From Anaerosolibacter sp. (GTDB lineage: Bacteria > Bacillota > Clostridia > Peptostreptococcales > Thermotaleaceae), in NCBI RefSeq assembly GCF_029240175.1, contig NZ_JARBTM010000001.1, positions 124,001-188,000 on the forward strand: 64,000 bases of DNA, written 5' to 3'. Below are positions 1 to 8,283 of the stretch, one piece after another. Within the stretch, counting starts at the first letter, position 1; each line of letters begins with the position of its first letter. A program made the translations under genes and the position numbers. The notes beneath the pieces were generated by a model. That model was given only the letters and a program-made list of their open reading frames with translations. It was not told the origin of the DNA and did not search any database.

Positions 1-858
1 CAGTATAATTTTATATAGATTCTGAGCCCGCTCTGGATCAATAACCTGTTCTTTTATCTTCTCTGCGATTTCCTCGTAGGTAGCTAATCCTTCTATATCT
101 ACCTTGACAGTCATATACCTACGCTTGCAGATCTCTTGAAAATGCAGGTCACAACGCCCCTTTTCCAATGTTCCCAAGAGTACACCCTTACTGCCTGTCT
201 CGTCAAATCCACGACCTTCTGGATTGCCGCTATAGGCCCAGAAGGTTCCCCCAGCCTTCATGATTCCAGAAAAACTATGCTTATGGCCTAAAGCCAAATA
301 ATCTAATCCACTTTCACTGATGCTCTTTTGCGTTATGGGATTATAATCACTTCCCTGACCTTCAGAGACTACTTCTCCATGGAGTACCATGATATTCATC
401 ATGGTTCTGTCCTCTACCTGAAATCCTTGGAGCAAGGCCTGTTTTTCATGGGATTTAGAGAAACCCGCCCCATAGACCCATAGGTTTAAATCTGGAATGG
501 CAATACCTGTCGCGTGTGAATCAAAGATATGAACATTTTCCGGCCACTGTACAAGATGATAGTAGGATTTTGGGGTATAAGGATCATGATTACCGGGCGA
601 AATAAATATCCGGATGTTAGAAATTTCTTCAAACTTTTTTATGATATGATCTAAGGTAGTTTTCATGACTCGCTCGTTATCAAAAAAATCTCCACTGATC
701 AGCATCACATCTACTGCTTCTTCCTTCGCTATCTGAATAACCCTGCCAAAGGTTTCCCTTAGATCTTCCTTACGTTTCTCAGCCCCTGCACCTGCCAGTT
801 CACGAAAAGGCGTATCAAAATGAAAATCTGCACAATGCAGTATCTTAATCTTCCCCAT
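1..858 (-). CDS. Metallophosphoesterase, SbcD/YhaO-type DNA exonuclease (3' end beyond window)
   Basis: This is a calcineurin-like phosphoesterase of the SbcD/Mre11/YhaO type, a two-metal enzyme that probably cuts DNA in repair, usually with an SMC-like ATPase partner. The 286 visible residues carry the metal ligands in order: CADFHF (Asp11, His13), GDFFDN (about 56-61), GNHDP (about 88-92) and a late HGE...GHKH pair. The ATG at 858 follows TTTGGAGG at good spacing, and a TATAAT-like -10 lies just upstream near 875. The C-terminus runs off the left edge of the window. The family is clear. Calling it YhaO rather than SbcD rests on general resemblance, and the partner ATPase would lie to the left, outside the window. 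Confidence 0.85.
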   Translation of the reverse strand, partial: MGKIKILHCADFHFDTPFRELAGAGAEKRKEDLRETFGRVIQIAKEEAVDVMLISGDFFDNERVMKTTLDHIIKKFEEISNIRIFISPGNHDPYTPKSYYHLVQWPENVHIFDSHATGIAIPDLNLWVYGAGFSKSHEKQALLQGFQVEDRTMMNIMVLHGEVVSEGQGSDYNPITQKSISESGLDYLALGHKHSFSGIMKAGGTFWAYSGNPEGRGFDETGSKGVLLGTLEKGRCDLHFQEICKRRYMTVKVDIEGLATYEEIAEKIKEQVIDPERAQNLYKIIL

Positions 859-915
859 GCCTATGCCTCCAAATATTATAATGAATACTCTCATTCTAAC
901 ACAAAGTAATAAAAC

Positions 916-952
916 ATTGAAATAGGGTGCCCTGTGGGCACCCTATTTCAAT
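916..952 (-). terminator. Intrinsic terminator of cvfB
   Basis: A perfect 17-bp inverted repeat (916-932 with 936-952, 3-nt loop) overlaps the cvfB stop codon. On the minus strand it is followed by TGTTTTATT. Confidence 0.8.
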
Positions 953-1782
953 CGCAATCCATCTTCTGTTTGCTCTACCTTACCTTGCTTTAACAAAGCA
1001 CCTATCGCTCGCTTAAAGGCTGCTTTGCTCATGTTTAAATGATACTTGATCTGTTCGGGGCTGCTGTTGTCATTTAAAGGAATAAAACCATTCTTTTTTT
1101 CCAGCGTTTCCAACAAAGTATCTGCATCTGTCTTCATTTGCTTATAGGCTGCTTTTCGTGGTGAAAGGGTCAATTTGCCATCTTCCCTTGCTTCCACTAC
1201 CCTAGCCTCAACCACATCACCGTTTCTAATGTCATGGAAATATTCGTTCTTGGGTATTAGTCCCACATACTGATTATCCACCGCTACAAAAGCTCCCATG
1301 TCCTTTTTCACCTGATAAACTGTTCCTGTGACCTGATCTCCATTCTTGTAGGGACTATCTGTGGTTAAATATTTTTCAACATCTGTGGTAGAGCTAATGC
1401 GCCCGCTTTTATCAATATATAATCGTACAAGATAACTCCTGCCCTCTTGCACCTTATACTTTTGTTCTCCAAAGGGTAAAAACAAATCCTTTTCCAAGCC
1501 CCAATCTAAAAATGCGCCAATTTCAGAGGTTTCCACCACCTTTAAATATGCCAAGTCTCCCACTTGAGCCAAGGGCTTCTTTCTCGTAGCAATCAATCTG
1601 TCCTTGGAATCCCTATAGATAAATACCTCTAATTCATCACCTTCTCTAACCTCTTCCTCGGGAAGTTGATTGTTCGGTAACAAAATATTATCCTTCGGGT
1701 CATCTGTTCCAGCATCTAAATATACGCCAATTGCTGTGGCATTGGCCACTTTTAATGTATTAAATCTACCGATTTCCACCAT
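943..1782 (-). CDS. cvfB: CvfB/YitL-family S1-like RNA-binding protein
   Basis: This protein of about 279 residues belongs to the CvfB family (conserved virulence factor B in Staphylococcus, YitL in Bacillus), cytoplasmic RNA-binding proteins with serial S1-like OB folds and a C-terminal winged helix. Repeated OB-type segments are visible: AIGVYLDAG near the start, IGAFLDWGL near residue 90 and MGAFVAVDN near 160. The C-terminal helix-turn-helix-like stretch (KYHLNMSKAAFKRAIGALLK) is typical. A longer reading opens with GTG at 1794, but AAGGTGG sits 8 nt before the ATG at 1782, so I use 1782. It is divergent from the deoxynucleoside kinase gene and stands alone. Confidence 0.85.
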   Translation of the reverse strand: MVEIGRFNTLKVANATAIGVYLDAGTDDPKDNILLPNNQLPEEEVREGDELEVFIYRDSKDRLIATRKKPLAQVGDLAYLKVVETSEIGAFLDWGLEKDLFLPFGEQKYKVQEGRSYLVRLYIDKSGRISSTTDVEKYLTTDSPYKNGDQVTGTVYQVKKDMGAFVAVDNQYVGLIPKNEYFHDIRNGDVVEARVVEAREDGKLTLSPRKAAYKQMKTDADTLLETLEKKNGFIPLNDNSSPEQIKYHLNMSKAAFKRAIGALLKQGKVEQTEDGLRLK

Positions 1783-1900
1783 ATATCGTTCCACCTTTTC
1801 TTTTTTCAGCTTTTGTAATAGGTTTTCCTGAACCTAAGACTTTTAATCAAATTCTACCACATATTACCCATATTGCAAATAAATTCATGGGAAGGAAGAA

Positions 1901-1930
1901 TTGATATCCTATTCCATGATTTGATATAAT
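1901..1930 (+). promoter_or_regulatory. Predicted sigma-A promoter of the deoxynucleoside kinase gene
   Basis: TTGATA at 1901-1906 and TATAAT at 1925-1930 are separated by 18 bp, 36 nt before the chosen start codon. Confidence 0.6.
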
Positions 1931-1966
1931 GATACATAATTCATGAATGATCGAAGGAGAGAGAGG

Positions 1967-2575
1967 ATGAATCCAGTGATTTGTATTGATGGTGTTGTAG
2001 GCTGTGGCAAAACGACTTTGGCTGAAATTCTTGAACAAGAACTAAATATTCCAACCTTCCATGAACTGTGTAATCCAGATACGGAAATCCTTTTGGATAA
2101 GTTTTATCGAGATAAAACCCGCTGGGCCTTTACCATGCAAATTCATTTTCTTAACGAAAGATTCCGGATGATTAAGGCAGTCCATAAAAACAACGGCGGT
2201 ATTTTGGATCGTTCCATCTTTGGGGATCGGATTTTCGCCAGTATGCTTTACGAAGATGGTTTTATGAGCAAGGAAGAGTTCACCACCTATGTTACATTGT
2301 TAGACAACATGCTGGAACACGCCCGTCCACCAAGATTGATGATTTATTTAAAGTGTTCTGTGAATCAGGCCATCAAGAATATCGAGACCCGAGGCCGTGA
2401 ATATGAACTCATTGTACCCCGTAGATACTGGGAAAGACTGAATGAAAAATATACCCAGTGGCACCAAAAATATGATTTGTCACCCTTGATTGAAATAGAT
2501 GTGGATGCAGTGGATATTGTACGGGAAAAGGATAAGATTGTAGAAATTATTAAGAAGCATTTAACTTCCTCCTGA
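1967..2575 (+). CDS. Deoxynucleoside kinase (dGK/dAK family)
   Basis: This cytoplasmic nucleotide-salvage enzyme phosphorylates deoxynucleosides (deoxyguanosine or deoxyadenosine in the Bacillus homologues) using ATP. The 202-residue protein has a P-loop near its N-terminus (GVVGCGKTT), the DRS motif (GILDRSIFGDR) that positions substrate and base, and an arginine-rich lid around IETRGREYE. Length fits the family. An upstream in-frame ATG at 1943 lacks a ribosome site, whereas GAAGGAGAG lies about 8 nt before ATG 1967. The substrate cannot be read from sequence alone. The gene is monocistronic and divergent from cvfB. Confidence 0.85.
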   Translation: MNPVICIDGVVGCGKTTLAEILEQELNIPTFHELCNPDTEILLDKFYRDKTRWAFTMQIHFLNERFRMIKAVHKNNGGILDRSIFGDRIFASMLYEDGFMSKEEFTTYVTLLDNMLEHARPPRLMIYLKCSVNQAIKNIETRGREYELIVPRRYWERLNEKYTQWHQKYDLSPLIEIDVDAVDIVREKDKIVEIIKKHLTSS

Positions 2576-2614
2576 ACCACAGTGAAGGATCTCAGGTTTT
2601 AGTTGCCTTCAAGG

Positions 2615-2653
2615 GTTTAAAAAAATAGCCAAAGGGGAAATTACCCTTTGGCT
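2615..2653 (-). terminator. Intrinsic terminator of the DUF4870 gene
   Basis: The stem AGCCAAAGGG/CCCTTTGGCT (2627-2636 with 2644-2653) is followed on the minus strand by a run of seven T, just past the stop of the 2662-2991 gene. It also lies downstream of the convergent kinase gene. Confidence 0.8.
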
Positions 2654-2661
2654 ATTACTAT

Positions 2662-2991
2662 TTAAAATTTTCTTGCGATACTTCCTGTCACTGGATAAGA
2701 ATAATCTACCCCATCACAGGACTTCACCACAGCAATGATTGGGAATATCAATGCACCTACAAGGAGTACCAACAAAAGAGGAATCCCAATCAGCAGGATG
2801 GATAAGACAGCAAATGCAAAGGACAAGACTGCAACACCTATCTGGAAAATTAAAGCTTCCTTTGCTTGATTCTTTACAAAGCTATCATTGGTTAGTACCA
2901 AAATCACCAATGGCGCCAATATAGGTAAAGCCACCATCCACCCTAAGTGAGCGATAGCGCACAATAGTTTTTGTTCTGTGGTCATCATCAT
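2662..2991 (-). CDS. DUF4870 (Tic20-like) small membrane protein
   Basis: A 109-residue integral membrane protein of unknown role that fits DUF4870/Tic20-like proteins. It starts TTEQKLLCAIAHLGWM, has a first hydrophobic helix ending at LVILVL, the conserved FVKNQAKEALIFQI segment, then two more hydrophobic stretches and a short soluble tail. The reading frame can open with GTG at 3000, but AAGGTG followed by AGGAAA places translation at the ATG cluster (2991). It is a single gene with its own terminator. The family assignment is by pattern and no function can be given. Confidence 0.75.
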   Translation of the reverse strand: MMMTTEQKLLCAIAHLGWMVALPILAPLVILVLTNDSFVKNQAKEALIFQIGVAVLSFAFAVLSILLIGIPLLLVLLVGALIFPIIAVVKSCDGVDYSYPVTGSIARKF

Positions 2992-3078
2992 TTTCCTCAC
3001 CTTTCTTATTTAATCTTTATCTTCTATATATTATTACGGATGTTTTCTCTAATTGTCTAATACTATTCTATGAATTTT

Positions 3079-4452
3079 TTATAAATGGAATGTCTCATCT
3101 CTATTTTTCATTCTATCGCTATACCCTTTAAAGGTTTCCATAATCTCAAAATATCCATTCTTGATCTGATCCTTTTCTACTCGGCTGATGCTCACTCTTA
3201 ATCCTGGGTCATGGGCAAAGCTGGGAAGATAATGTTTCTTTACGTCTGATAGGCAAATTCCCTTTGCTGCAAGCTGTTGAAGTACAGTTTCAGTATTGAT
3301 CTGTTTGTGGACCTCCAAGTAAGCAAAAAAACCTGTATTTGGCACATGCCACCGAATATAGGGTATATTCCATTCCTGAGTAAGCCCTCTTAAATATTCC
3401 ATCCTATCATGATAGATTTGCTTTATTTTTCTCCTATGGCTATAGAACATTCCGCTTTTTAAATAAATCTCCAGGGCTCCCTGGGACAGAATAGATGTAT
3501 TGAGATCTGTCCATTTTTTATATTCCTCAAAGACTTTTGTCAATTGTTTTGGAAGAACGACTGCCGAAAGCCTCAATCCAGGCAGTAGAACCTTTGAAAA
3601 GCTTTTAAGATAAATGACTCTTGATGTTACATCAAAGGCATATATAGGGTCCGCTTTCCCGTCTAGCTCCAAATCACTAAGATAATCATCCTCTATAATA
3701 TAGACATCATATTTTGCGGCCAGCTTTGCCAGCTGTTTTTTCTCCCCATTACTATAGGAAATACCCAGTGGATTATGGAATCTAGGTATAGTGTAAAAGA
3801 ACTTCACCTGTCCATTTTGGAAGATGCGCTCCAGTTCATCAAAATCAAGGCCTTTGACAGTTCTGTGTATTCCCATTACAGTAAGTCCATGCTGTAAAAA
3901 GGATTCTAAGGCGCCTTGATAGGTTGGCTGCTCTACCAAAATATTTCTTTTCCCATTGGGAAAGGGCATTCTTCCCAATATGTTAATTGCCTGCTGGGCA
4001 CCGGAAGTAATAAAGATGTTTTCATATTCTGCAAAAATTTGTTCTTCTTGGAGATGCTTCTTCAGTATTTCAACCAATGGGCTCAAACCTTGGGGATGAT
4101 TATATGAAAATAATGTTTCCTTATGTAAATCGATGGCTTGATTCAGACAATGTTGAAATTCCCGATAGGGTAATGCCCTGGTGTCTGGGGAGGCCGATAT
4201 AAAATCAATTTCATGATATCTTTGGGACACTTCTTCTTTTCCCTTACTTTCAAGCAAATAATAACCGCTTTGTGGTATGGAATAAACCAGATGGTTTCTC
4301 TCCATCTCATGATAGGCACGTATAACAGTCCCTTTGCTGCACTGAAACATTTTACAAACATCACGAATTGAAGGAAGCTTGTTTCCTGGCTTTAGCTTCC
4401 CCTTTTCAATTTCTTTATGGATAAATGCATTAATCTCTTGGTATTTTGCCAT
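3079..4452 (-). CDS. MocR-family (GntR-HTH plus aminotransferase fold) transcriptional regulator
   Basis: The 457-residue protein has an N-terminal GntR winged helix (residues about 1-70; LPSIRDVCKMFQCSKGTVIR) and a fold-type I PLP-aminotransferase domain (about 110-450) with the PLP lysine segment YLKSFSKVLLPGLR, the IIEDDYLSDL strand and NPLGISYS. MocR proteins sense PLP or amino-acid derivatives and often act on a divergent target. An ATG exists at 4524, but GGGGTGG four nt before ATG 4452 and the domain start support 4452. The gene is divergent from two GNAT genes and a MATE pump, and a palindrome lies at 4468-4479. Regulation of these neighbours and of itself is inference. Confidence 0.85.
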   Translation of the reverse strand: MAKYQEINAFIHKEIEKGKLKPGNKLPSIRDVCKMFQCSKGTVIRAYHEMERNHLVYSIPQSGYYLLESKGKEEVSQRYHEIDFISASPDTRALPYREFQHCLNQAIDLHKETLFSYNHPQGLSPLVEILKKHLQEEQIFAEYENIFITSGAQQAINILGRMPFPNGKRNILVEQPTYQGALESFLQHGLTVMGIHRTVKGLDFDELERIFQNGQVKFFYTIPRFHNPLGISYSNGEKKQLAKLAAKYDVYIIEDDYLSDLELDGKADPIYAFDVTSRVIYLKSFSKVLLPGLRLSAVVLPKQLTKVFEEYKKWTDLNTSILSQGALEIYLKSGMFYSHRRKIKQIYHDRMEYLRGLTQEWNIPYIRWHVPNTGFFAYLEVHKQINTETVLQQLAAKGICLSDVKKHYLPSFAHDPGLRVSISRVEKDQIKNGYFEIMETFKGYSDRMKNRDETFHL

Positions 4453-4467
4453 TTTTCCACCCCATTT

Positions 4468-4479
4468 TGTACCAGTACA
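4468..4479. promoter_or_regulatory. Candidate MocR operator palindrome
   Basis: TGTAC-CA-GTACA is an inverted repeat with 5-bp arms, 16 nt upstream of the MocR start and within the divergent intergenic region. The position suits an autoregulatory operator. Binding is inferred. Confidence 0.45.
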
Positions 4480-4589
4480 GTTGTGAAATTGTTCACTTTT
4501 TTTAGGAGATTTTCCATTATACACTATAACTGTATCATAGTTTTACCATTCATTATATAAAAATTTGGAGGTAAAGGGGACTTACTTTT

Positions 4590-5081
4590 ATGAAGCAAAT
4601 CCAATATGTTTCAGGTGGCATTGATTTGTTAGATCGGATCTCTCCCCTTTGGGAGCAGTTAAACAGCTATCATAAAACCCATTCTATTCATTTCAAAGGG
4701 AAATACGGGAATCTGAGCTTTCAGTCTAGAAAAGAAAATTTATTGAAAAAATCTCTGCAAGGTGATCTGCATATTATTTTAGCCATGAATGCCGCTTCGA
4801 ATGAAGACATTGGCTATTGTGTAGTCTCTTTATCAGTAGATCGGATTGGTGAAATAGACTCCCTCTTTGTTATTGAATCTTTCAGAAGTCACGGCATTGG
4901 TAAGCAACTTATGGAGCAATCCTTAAATTGGCTTACAACCCATAGTCCGAAAAAGATCATCATAGGCGTTTCAACTGACAATCATGCAGCATTATCGTTC
5001 TATACTCACTTTGGATTCTTTCCATGTATCACCCTGCTGGAACAACCTCCGGATCATGCCAAAACCAATACACTACTTTAA
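4590..5081 (+). CDS. GNAT-family N-acetyltransferase
   Basis: A 163-residue GNAT-fold acetyl-CoA-dependent acyltransferase. Motif A, the acetyl-CoA pyrophosphate loop, is visible as IDSLFVIESFRSHGIGKQLM around residues 90-109, followed by the late motif B pattern NHAALSFYTHFGFF. The substrate is unknown. A purine-rich AAAGGGG lies about 12 nt before the ATG and a better GGAGG lies further upstream, so initiation may be weak. It is the first gene of a probable unit (GNAT, GNAT, MATE) divergent from the MocR regulator, which suggests modification and export of a small toxic or amino-containing compound. Confidence 0.8.
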   Translation: MKQIQYVSGGIDLLDRISPLWEQLNSYHKTHSIHFKGKYGNLSFQSRKENLLKKSLQGDLHIILAMNAASNEDIGYCVVSLSVDRIGEIDSLFVIESFRSHGIGKQLMEQSLNWLTTHSPKKIIIGVSTDNHAALSFYTHFGFFPCITLLEQPPDHAKTNTLL

Positions 5082-5105
5082 TAAAACCAAAAAGGAGATG
5101 TATAT

Positions 5106-5522
5106 ATGAGCCCTCACCTTAATCAATTTACCTTTACCAGTGATTCAAAACAACTAGATCTTGATAGCATCTGCACCATGCTGAATAATTCTTACTGGGC
5201 TTCTACCCGTACCAAGGAGACCATAGAACGCTCCATGAAGAATTCCTTATGCTTTGCTGTGTTTTCCCACTCAAAACAGATTGGCTTTGCACGGGTTGTA
5301 ACAGATCAAGCCACCTTTGCCTATTTATGCGATGTATATATCGATGAGAATTATCGAGGATATGGTCTAGGCAAATCATTCATCCAATATATTTTAGACC
5401 ACCCTGATTTGTGCACCTTACGGAAGTGGCTGCTGCGCACGAAGGATGCCCATGGCCTATATGCACAATTTGACTTTCAATCCTTGAAAAATCCTGAAAT
5501 CTTCATGGAAAGGACGGTATGA
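5106..5522 (+). CDS. GNAT-family N-acetyltransferase
   Basis: A 138-residue compact GNAT enzyme. The N-terminal YWASTRTKETIERSM region and the acetyl-CoA loop VYIDENYRGYGLGKSF (about residues 78-93), followed by WLLRTKDAHGLYAQFDF, resemble the short YjgM-like GNAT proteins seen beside MocR regulators. AAAGGAG precedes the ATG at good spacing. The gene starts 24 nt after the stop of the preceding GNAT gene, so the two are probably cotranscribed. Substrate unknown. Confidence 0.8.
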   Translation: MSPHLNQFTFTSDSKQLDLDSICTMLNNSYWASTRTKETIERSMKNSLCFAVFSHSKQIGFARVVTDQATFAYLCDVYIDENYRGYGLGKSFIQYILDHPDLCTLRKWLLRTKDAHGLYAQFDFQSLKNPEIFMERTV

Positions 5523-5661
5523 TTCTAGACACATCTATCCAGAAATTTCTATCTGCTTTGTAGTAAAGCATCTTGGAGTATGATATGATATTTAGAGAGT
5601 CTAAATGTTTATAATCCATCATATACTCACTATAATTCTTATTTGAAAAGGGATGTTCTTT

Positions 5662-7059
5662 ATGTACAAAATGCTAGAAAAGAAAGAACGATTATTTGCG
5701 CTGCTGTTTTCAAATGCTGTGCGTAAGGATGTTATTACCATCGCATGGCCTGTTTTGACTGAGCTGTTATTGGGCTCCTTGTTTGGAATGATCGATATGA
5801 TGATGCTGGGTAGAATGAATGATCCTGCTGTAGCAGCTGCATCTGTGGCTGCTGTTGGAATCACCAATCAGCCTGTTTTCATCGGATTATCCCTCATTCA
5901 AGCCCTCAATGTAGGGGGAACAGCCATGGTGGCCCGTTATCTTGGCGCCAAGCAGCATGAAAGGGTCGAGAATACCGTAAAGCATATTATTCTACTAAAT
6001 CAACTTTTGTTGGCTTTACCCCTTTCCATATTCGCAATTATTTTTACAGACTCTATCATGGCTTTCGTAGGTGCTAAGGCCGATACCCTGGCCATCGGTA
6101 GAAGTTACTTTAGAATTATCATGATCGGATTCATTTTTCAAGGTTTTACCTTCGCTCTGTCAGCTGCTCTTCGTGGCGCGGGAGATACAAAACTTCCGAT
6201 GAAAGTGAATATTCGGGTAAATCTTTTAAATGTTTTTGGAAATGCCCTGCTTATCTACGGGTTATTTGGCTTTCCCCAGTTAGGTGTAACGGGTGCAGCC
6301 ATCTCTACTGCCATTTCCCATGTACTGGCAAGCATTATCCTCCTCCGATATATTCTGAAAGGCAAGAGTATCATTAAGATTAATCTCTCAAACCCCTTCC
6401 GGTTGAATCGGGATATCATATACAATCTGATAAAAATTGGGGTACCTGCATCCATTGAACAATTGGCCTTAAGAATAGGTATTTTTCTTTTTGTAAAAGT
6501 GGTCGCTGCCCTGGGAACCGTTACTTTCGCAGCCCATCAAATATGCCTGAGTATTTTGGGTCTTTCTTTCCAACCAGGCCAAGCTTTTGGTATAGCAGCT
6601 TCCTCCCTTGTGGGTAGAAGCTTAGGCGCCAAAGAGCCAGATAAGGCCCAGGAATATGCACGGGAAACAAGAAAACTGGGTTCTATTATCTCTTCATTTA
6701 TGGCCTTTATTTTCTTTGTATTTGGTCCTCAAATCGTTGGTTTGTATACAAAAAATCCAGAAATTATTCGAAGTGCCTCTATGGCTTTGAAGGTTATCGC
6801 TTTGGTTCAACCCTTTCAATCCTCTCAGTTTATACTGGCAGGCGGCCTACGTGGTGCTGGTGATACGGTATTCCCCTTGTTTTCTACCTTTATTGGTGTC
6901 TTGGGTGTCCGGGTAGTATTGTCTTACATATTGGTCAGCATCATGGGCTATGGCCTCGTTGGTGCCTGGATGGCTGTATTTGCCGATCAATTGGTCCGAT
7001 GGGCTCTTGTATATTTTCGTTTCCAATCAGGAAAGTGGAAATATGTCACCATCCGCTAA
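5662..7059 (+). CDS. MATE-family multidrug efflux transporter
   Basis: A 465-residue polytopic inner-membrane protein of the MATE family (NorM/DinF type), which exports cationic drugs using a Na+ or H+ gradient. Two homologous six-helix halves can be traced. Each has a hallmark block: IDMMMLGRMNDPAVAAAS and SAALRGAGDTKLP in the first half, LSFQPGQAFGIAASSLVG and LAGGLRGAGDTVFPL in the second. An upstream ATG at 5653 lies directly on the AAAAGGG ribosome site, so I use ATG 5662. A TATAAT-like box near 5630 could give it an independent promoter. Substrate not predictable. Confidence 0.88.
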   Translation: MYKMLEKKERLFALLFSNAVRKDVITIAWPVLTELLLGSLFGMIDMMMLGRMNDPAVAAASVAAVGITNQPVFIGLSLIQALNVGGTAMVARYLGAKQHERVENTVKHIILLNQLLLALPLSIFAIIFTDSIMAFVGAKADTLAIGRSYFRIIMIGFIFQGFTFALSAALRGAGDTKLPMKVNIRVNLLNVFGNALLIYGLFGFPQLGVTGAAISTAISHVLASIILLRYILKGKSIIKINLSNPFRLNRDIIYNLIKIGVPASIEQLALRIGIFLFVKVVAALGTVTFAAHQICLSILGLSFQPGQAFGIAASSLVGRSLGAKEPDKAQEYARETRKLGSIISSFMAFIFFVFGPQIVGLYTKNPEIIRSASMALKVIALVQPFQSSQFILAGGLRGAGDTVFPLFSTFIGVLGVRVVLSYILVSIMGYGLVGAWMAVFADQLVRWALVYFRFQSGKWKYVTIR

Positions 7060-7092
7060 TAGATTAAATTCTCTAAAGATAGACTTAAATAT

Positions 7093-7120
7093 GGCTAACC
7101 GCTAACTGCTAACGACTAAC
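7093..7120. repeat. Solitary GCTAACN repeat tract
   Basis: Four degenerate copies of a 7-bp unit (GCTAACN, last copy ACTAAC) stand in the spacer after the MATE gene. A 20-bp stretch (7094-7113) is identical to 27885-27904, one arm of a full inverted-repeat element. Here only one arm is present. Confidence 0.7.
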
Positions 7121-7138
7121 AGGATCGAGTTCTAGCTT

Positions 7139-7163
7139 TGAATCAACATTTAAGGTTGATTCA
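7139..7163 (+). terminator. Weak hairpin after the MATE gene
   Basis: TGAATCAAC/GTTGATTCA, a 9-bp stem (7139-7147 with 7155-7163), with no clear T-run. It may end the upstream transcript or be part of a decayed repeat. The rest of 7060-7320 holds only the repeat tract and the promoter below. Confidence 0.4.
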
Positions 7164-7243
7164 GCATTAAATAATTGCGTCACATATGCATAGGTCTTTT
7201 ATAGGCACAATATCCTATTTTATTTTTCTGACCTGCTCCCTTA

Positions 7244-7271
7244 TTGAAAAAAAACCATAGTCATATACAAT
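7244..7271 (+). promoter_or_regulatory. Predicted promoter of the small HTH-like gene
   Basis: TTGAAA (7244-7249), 16-bp spacer, TACAAT (7266-7271), about 55 nt before the gene at 7327. Confidence 0.5.
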
Positions 7272-7326
7272 AATAGTAAACCTACTCTCTAAATTTCATT
7301 GTACAGTTCTAAGGAAGGTTATGGTA

Positions 7327-7539
7327 ATGGATAAAATCAGTGTATTAAAAATGATCTATGAAAAAGAGTCTGACCATGATAAAACAGATGGTTCAAACAT
7401 ATCTTTGGACGAACTCATACGAGGTGACCGCAAGCTGCGAAAGCTGATTGGTGACTTACAGAGTGAACAATTGGTACAATATACAAACTCAAAGCTTTCC
7501 CTTACCAACATGGGTAAGTATTTAGCAAAAATTTTATGA
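7327..7539 (+). CDS. Small winged-helix-like protein of unknown function
   Basis: A 70-residue acidic/basic mixed protein. The arrangement resembles half of a winged-helix fold: ISLDELIRGDRKLRKLIGDLQSEQLVQYT, then LSLTNMGKYLAKIL, where a recognition-like helix is followed by a beta wing and final helix. I cannot assign a named family. GGAAGG lies 8 nt before ATG 7327; the alternative ATG at 7321 sits directly on that site. The promoter upstream and the hairpins downstream suggest a single-gene transcript. Confidence 0.55.
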   Translation: MDKISVLKMIYEKESDHDKTDGSNISLDELIRGDRKLRKLIGDLQSEQLVQYTNSKLSLTNMGKYLAKIL

Positions 7540-7576
7540 TTTGTATACCCTTACGAACCCATACCACTCAAACATA

Positions 7577-7613
7577 GACAAGGCTTCCTATATTTTATAT
7601 AGAAAGCCTTGTC
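7577..7613. terminator. Hairpin between convergent genes
   Basis: GACAAGGCTT (7577-7586) pairs perfectly with AAGCCTTGTC (7604-7613), and the loop is itself partly self-complementary. No strong T-run follows, so it is terminator-like rather than canonical. Confidence 0.5.
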
Positions 7614-7630
7614 AACTGTTATGGGAATAA

Positions 7631-7662
7631 GAATGCACACAGATCCGTATCTGTGTGCATTC
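7631..7662. terminator. Perfect 14-bp hairpin between convergent genes
   Basis: GAATGCACACAGAT (7631-7644) and its exact complement (7649-7662) enclose a 4-nt loop. It lies 45 nt past the stop of the minus-strand gene at 7707 and probably ends that transcript. Confidence 0.5.
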
Positions 7663-7706
7663 CTATAATGATCTATATCAACCTCCGCCATGGAGGTGGA
7701 TCGACT

Positions 7707-8093
7707 TTATTCGAATTCGCCCACTTCCTCAGGCATTGTCATCTCTGTAATTTCTACTCTGCCTAAAGCCGTGGATACCTCAACTTCTTCCCTTGTTCCA
7801 TCAATCTCATAGACAATTTTCAACCTTCTGCTGTCAATCATAGATAACTCAAAATGATCAATTTGTTCTTGGTTTATAAAATCCTCACGAATTCTGTCCC
7901 GTAGGCTTTTTACCATGAACACATCAAATCCCGATAATTCTCCTACACATCCAGATATATACTCCTTGAGCCGTTCGTTGACTGTTAGGATATGCCTTAG
8001 TGTCATATCTCTACGGAAGTTTTCCACGGTAACAAATATTATCATTGTAATAAATCCTGCAACAATGATTGAACTCAACATATCCCATCCCAC
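7707..8093 (-). CDS. Uncharacterised membrane-anchored protein
   Basis: A 128-residue protein with one N-terminal transmembrane segment (about residues 6-23; SSIIVAGFITMIIFVTV) and a soluble remainder with alternating charged helices and strands ending in an acidic tail. I do not recognise a family. The soluble part begins with a basic RRDMTLRHIL stretch just inside the membrane, suggesting a cytoplasmic C-terminal domain. The start is uncertain: AGAGGG lies 4 nt before ATG 8093, and a second ATG four codons later is possible. The gene stands alone. Confidence 0.55.
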   Translation of the reverse strand: MGWDMLSSIIVAGFITMIIFVTVENFRRDMTLRHILTVNERLKEYISGCVGELSGFDVFMVKSLRDRIREDFINQEQIDHFELSMIDSRRLKIVYEIDGTREEVEVSTALGRVEITEMTMPEEVGEFE

Positions 8094-8283
8094 CCTCTCT
8101 AAATTTTCTTATTAAGATTTTACCCCAAAAAAACATACAAAAGCAATAAACAGCAAAAAAATTTAGAATATTTTGTTTTTGTCTTTTGTTGTTTTAAAAA
8201 CAACACATTTTTTATTCACTTCGTTGGCAATCTAGAATATGATAGAATATACTATAAATACCAATTTTTCTTAGGAGGTGTCT

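Noticed and set aside
7093-7120. CRISPR repeat
   Set aside because: Units are 7 bp, contiguous and degenerate, with no spacers.
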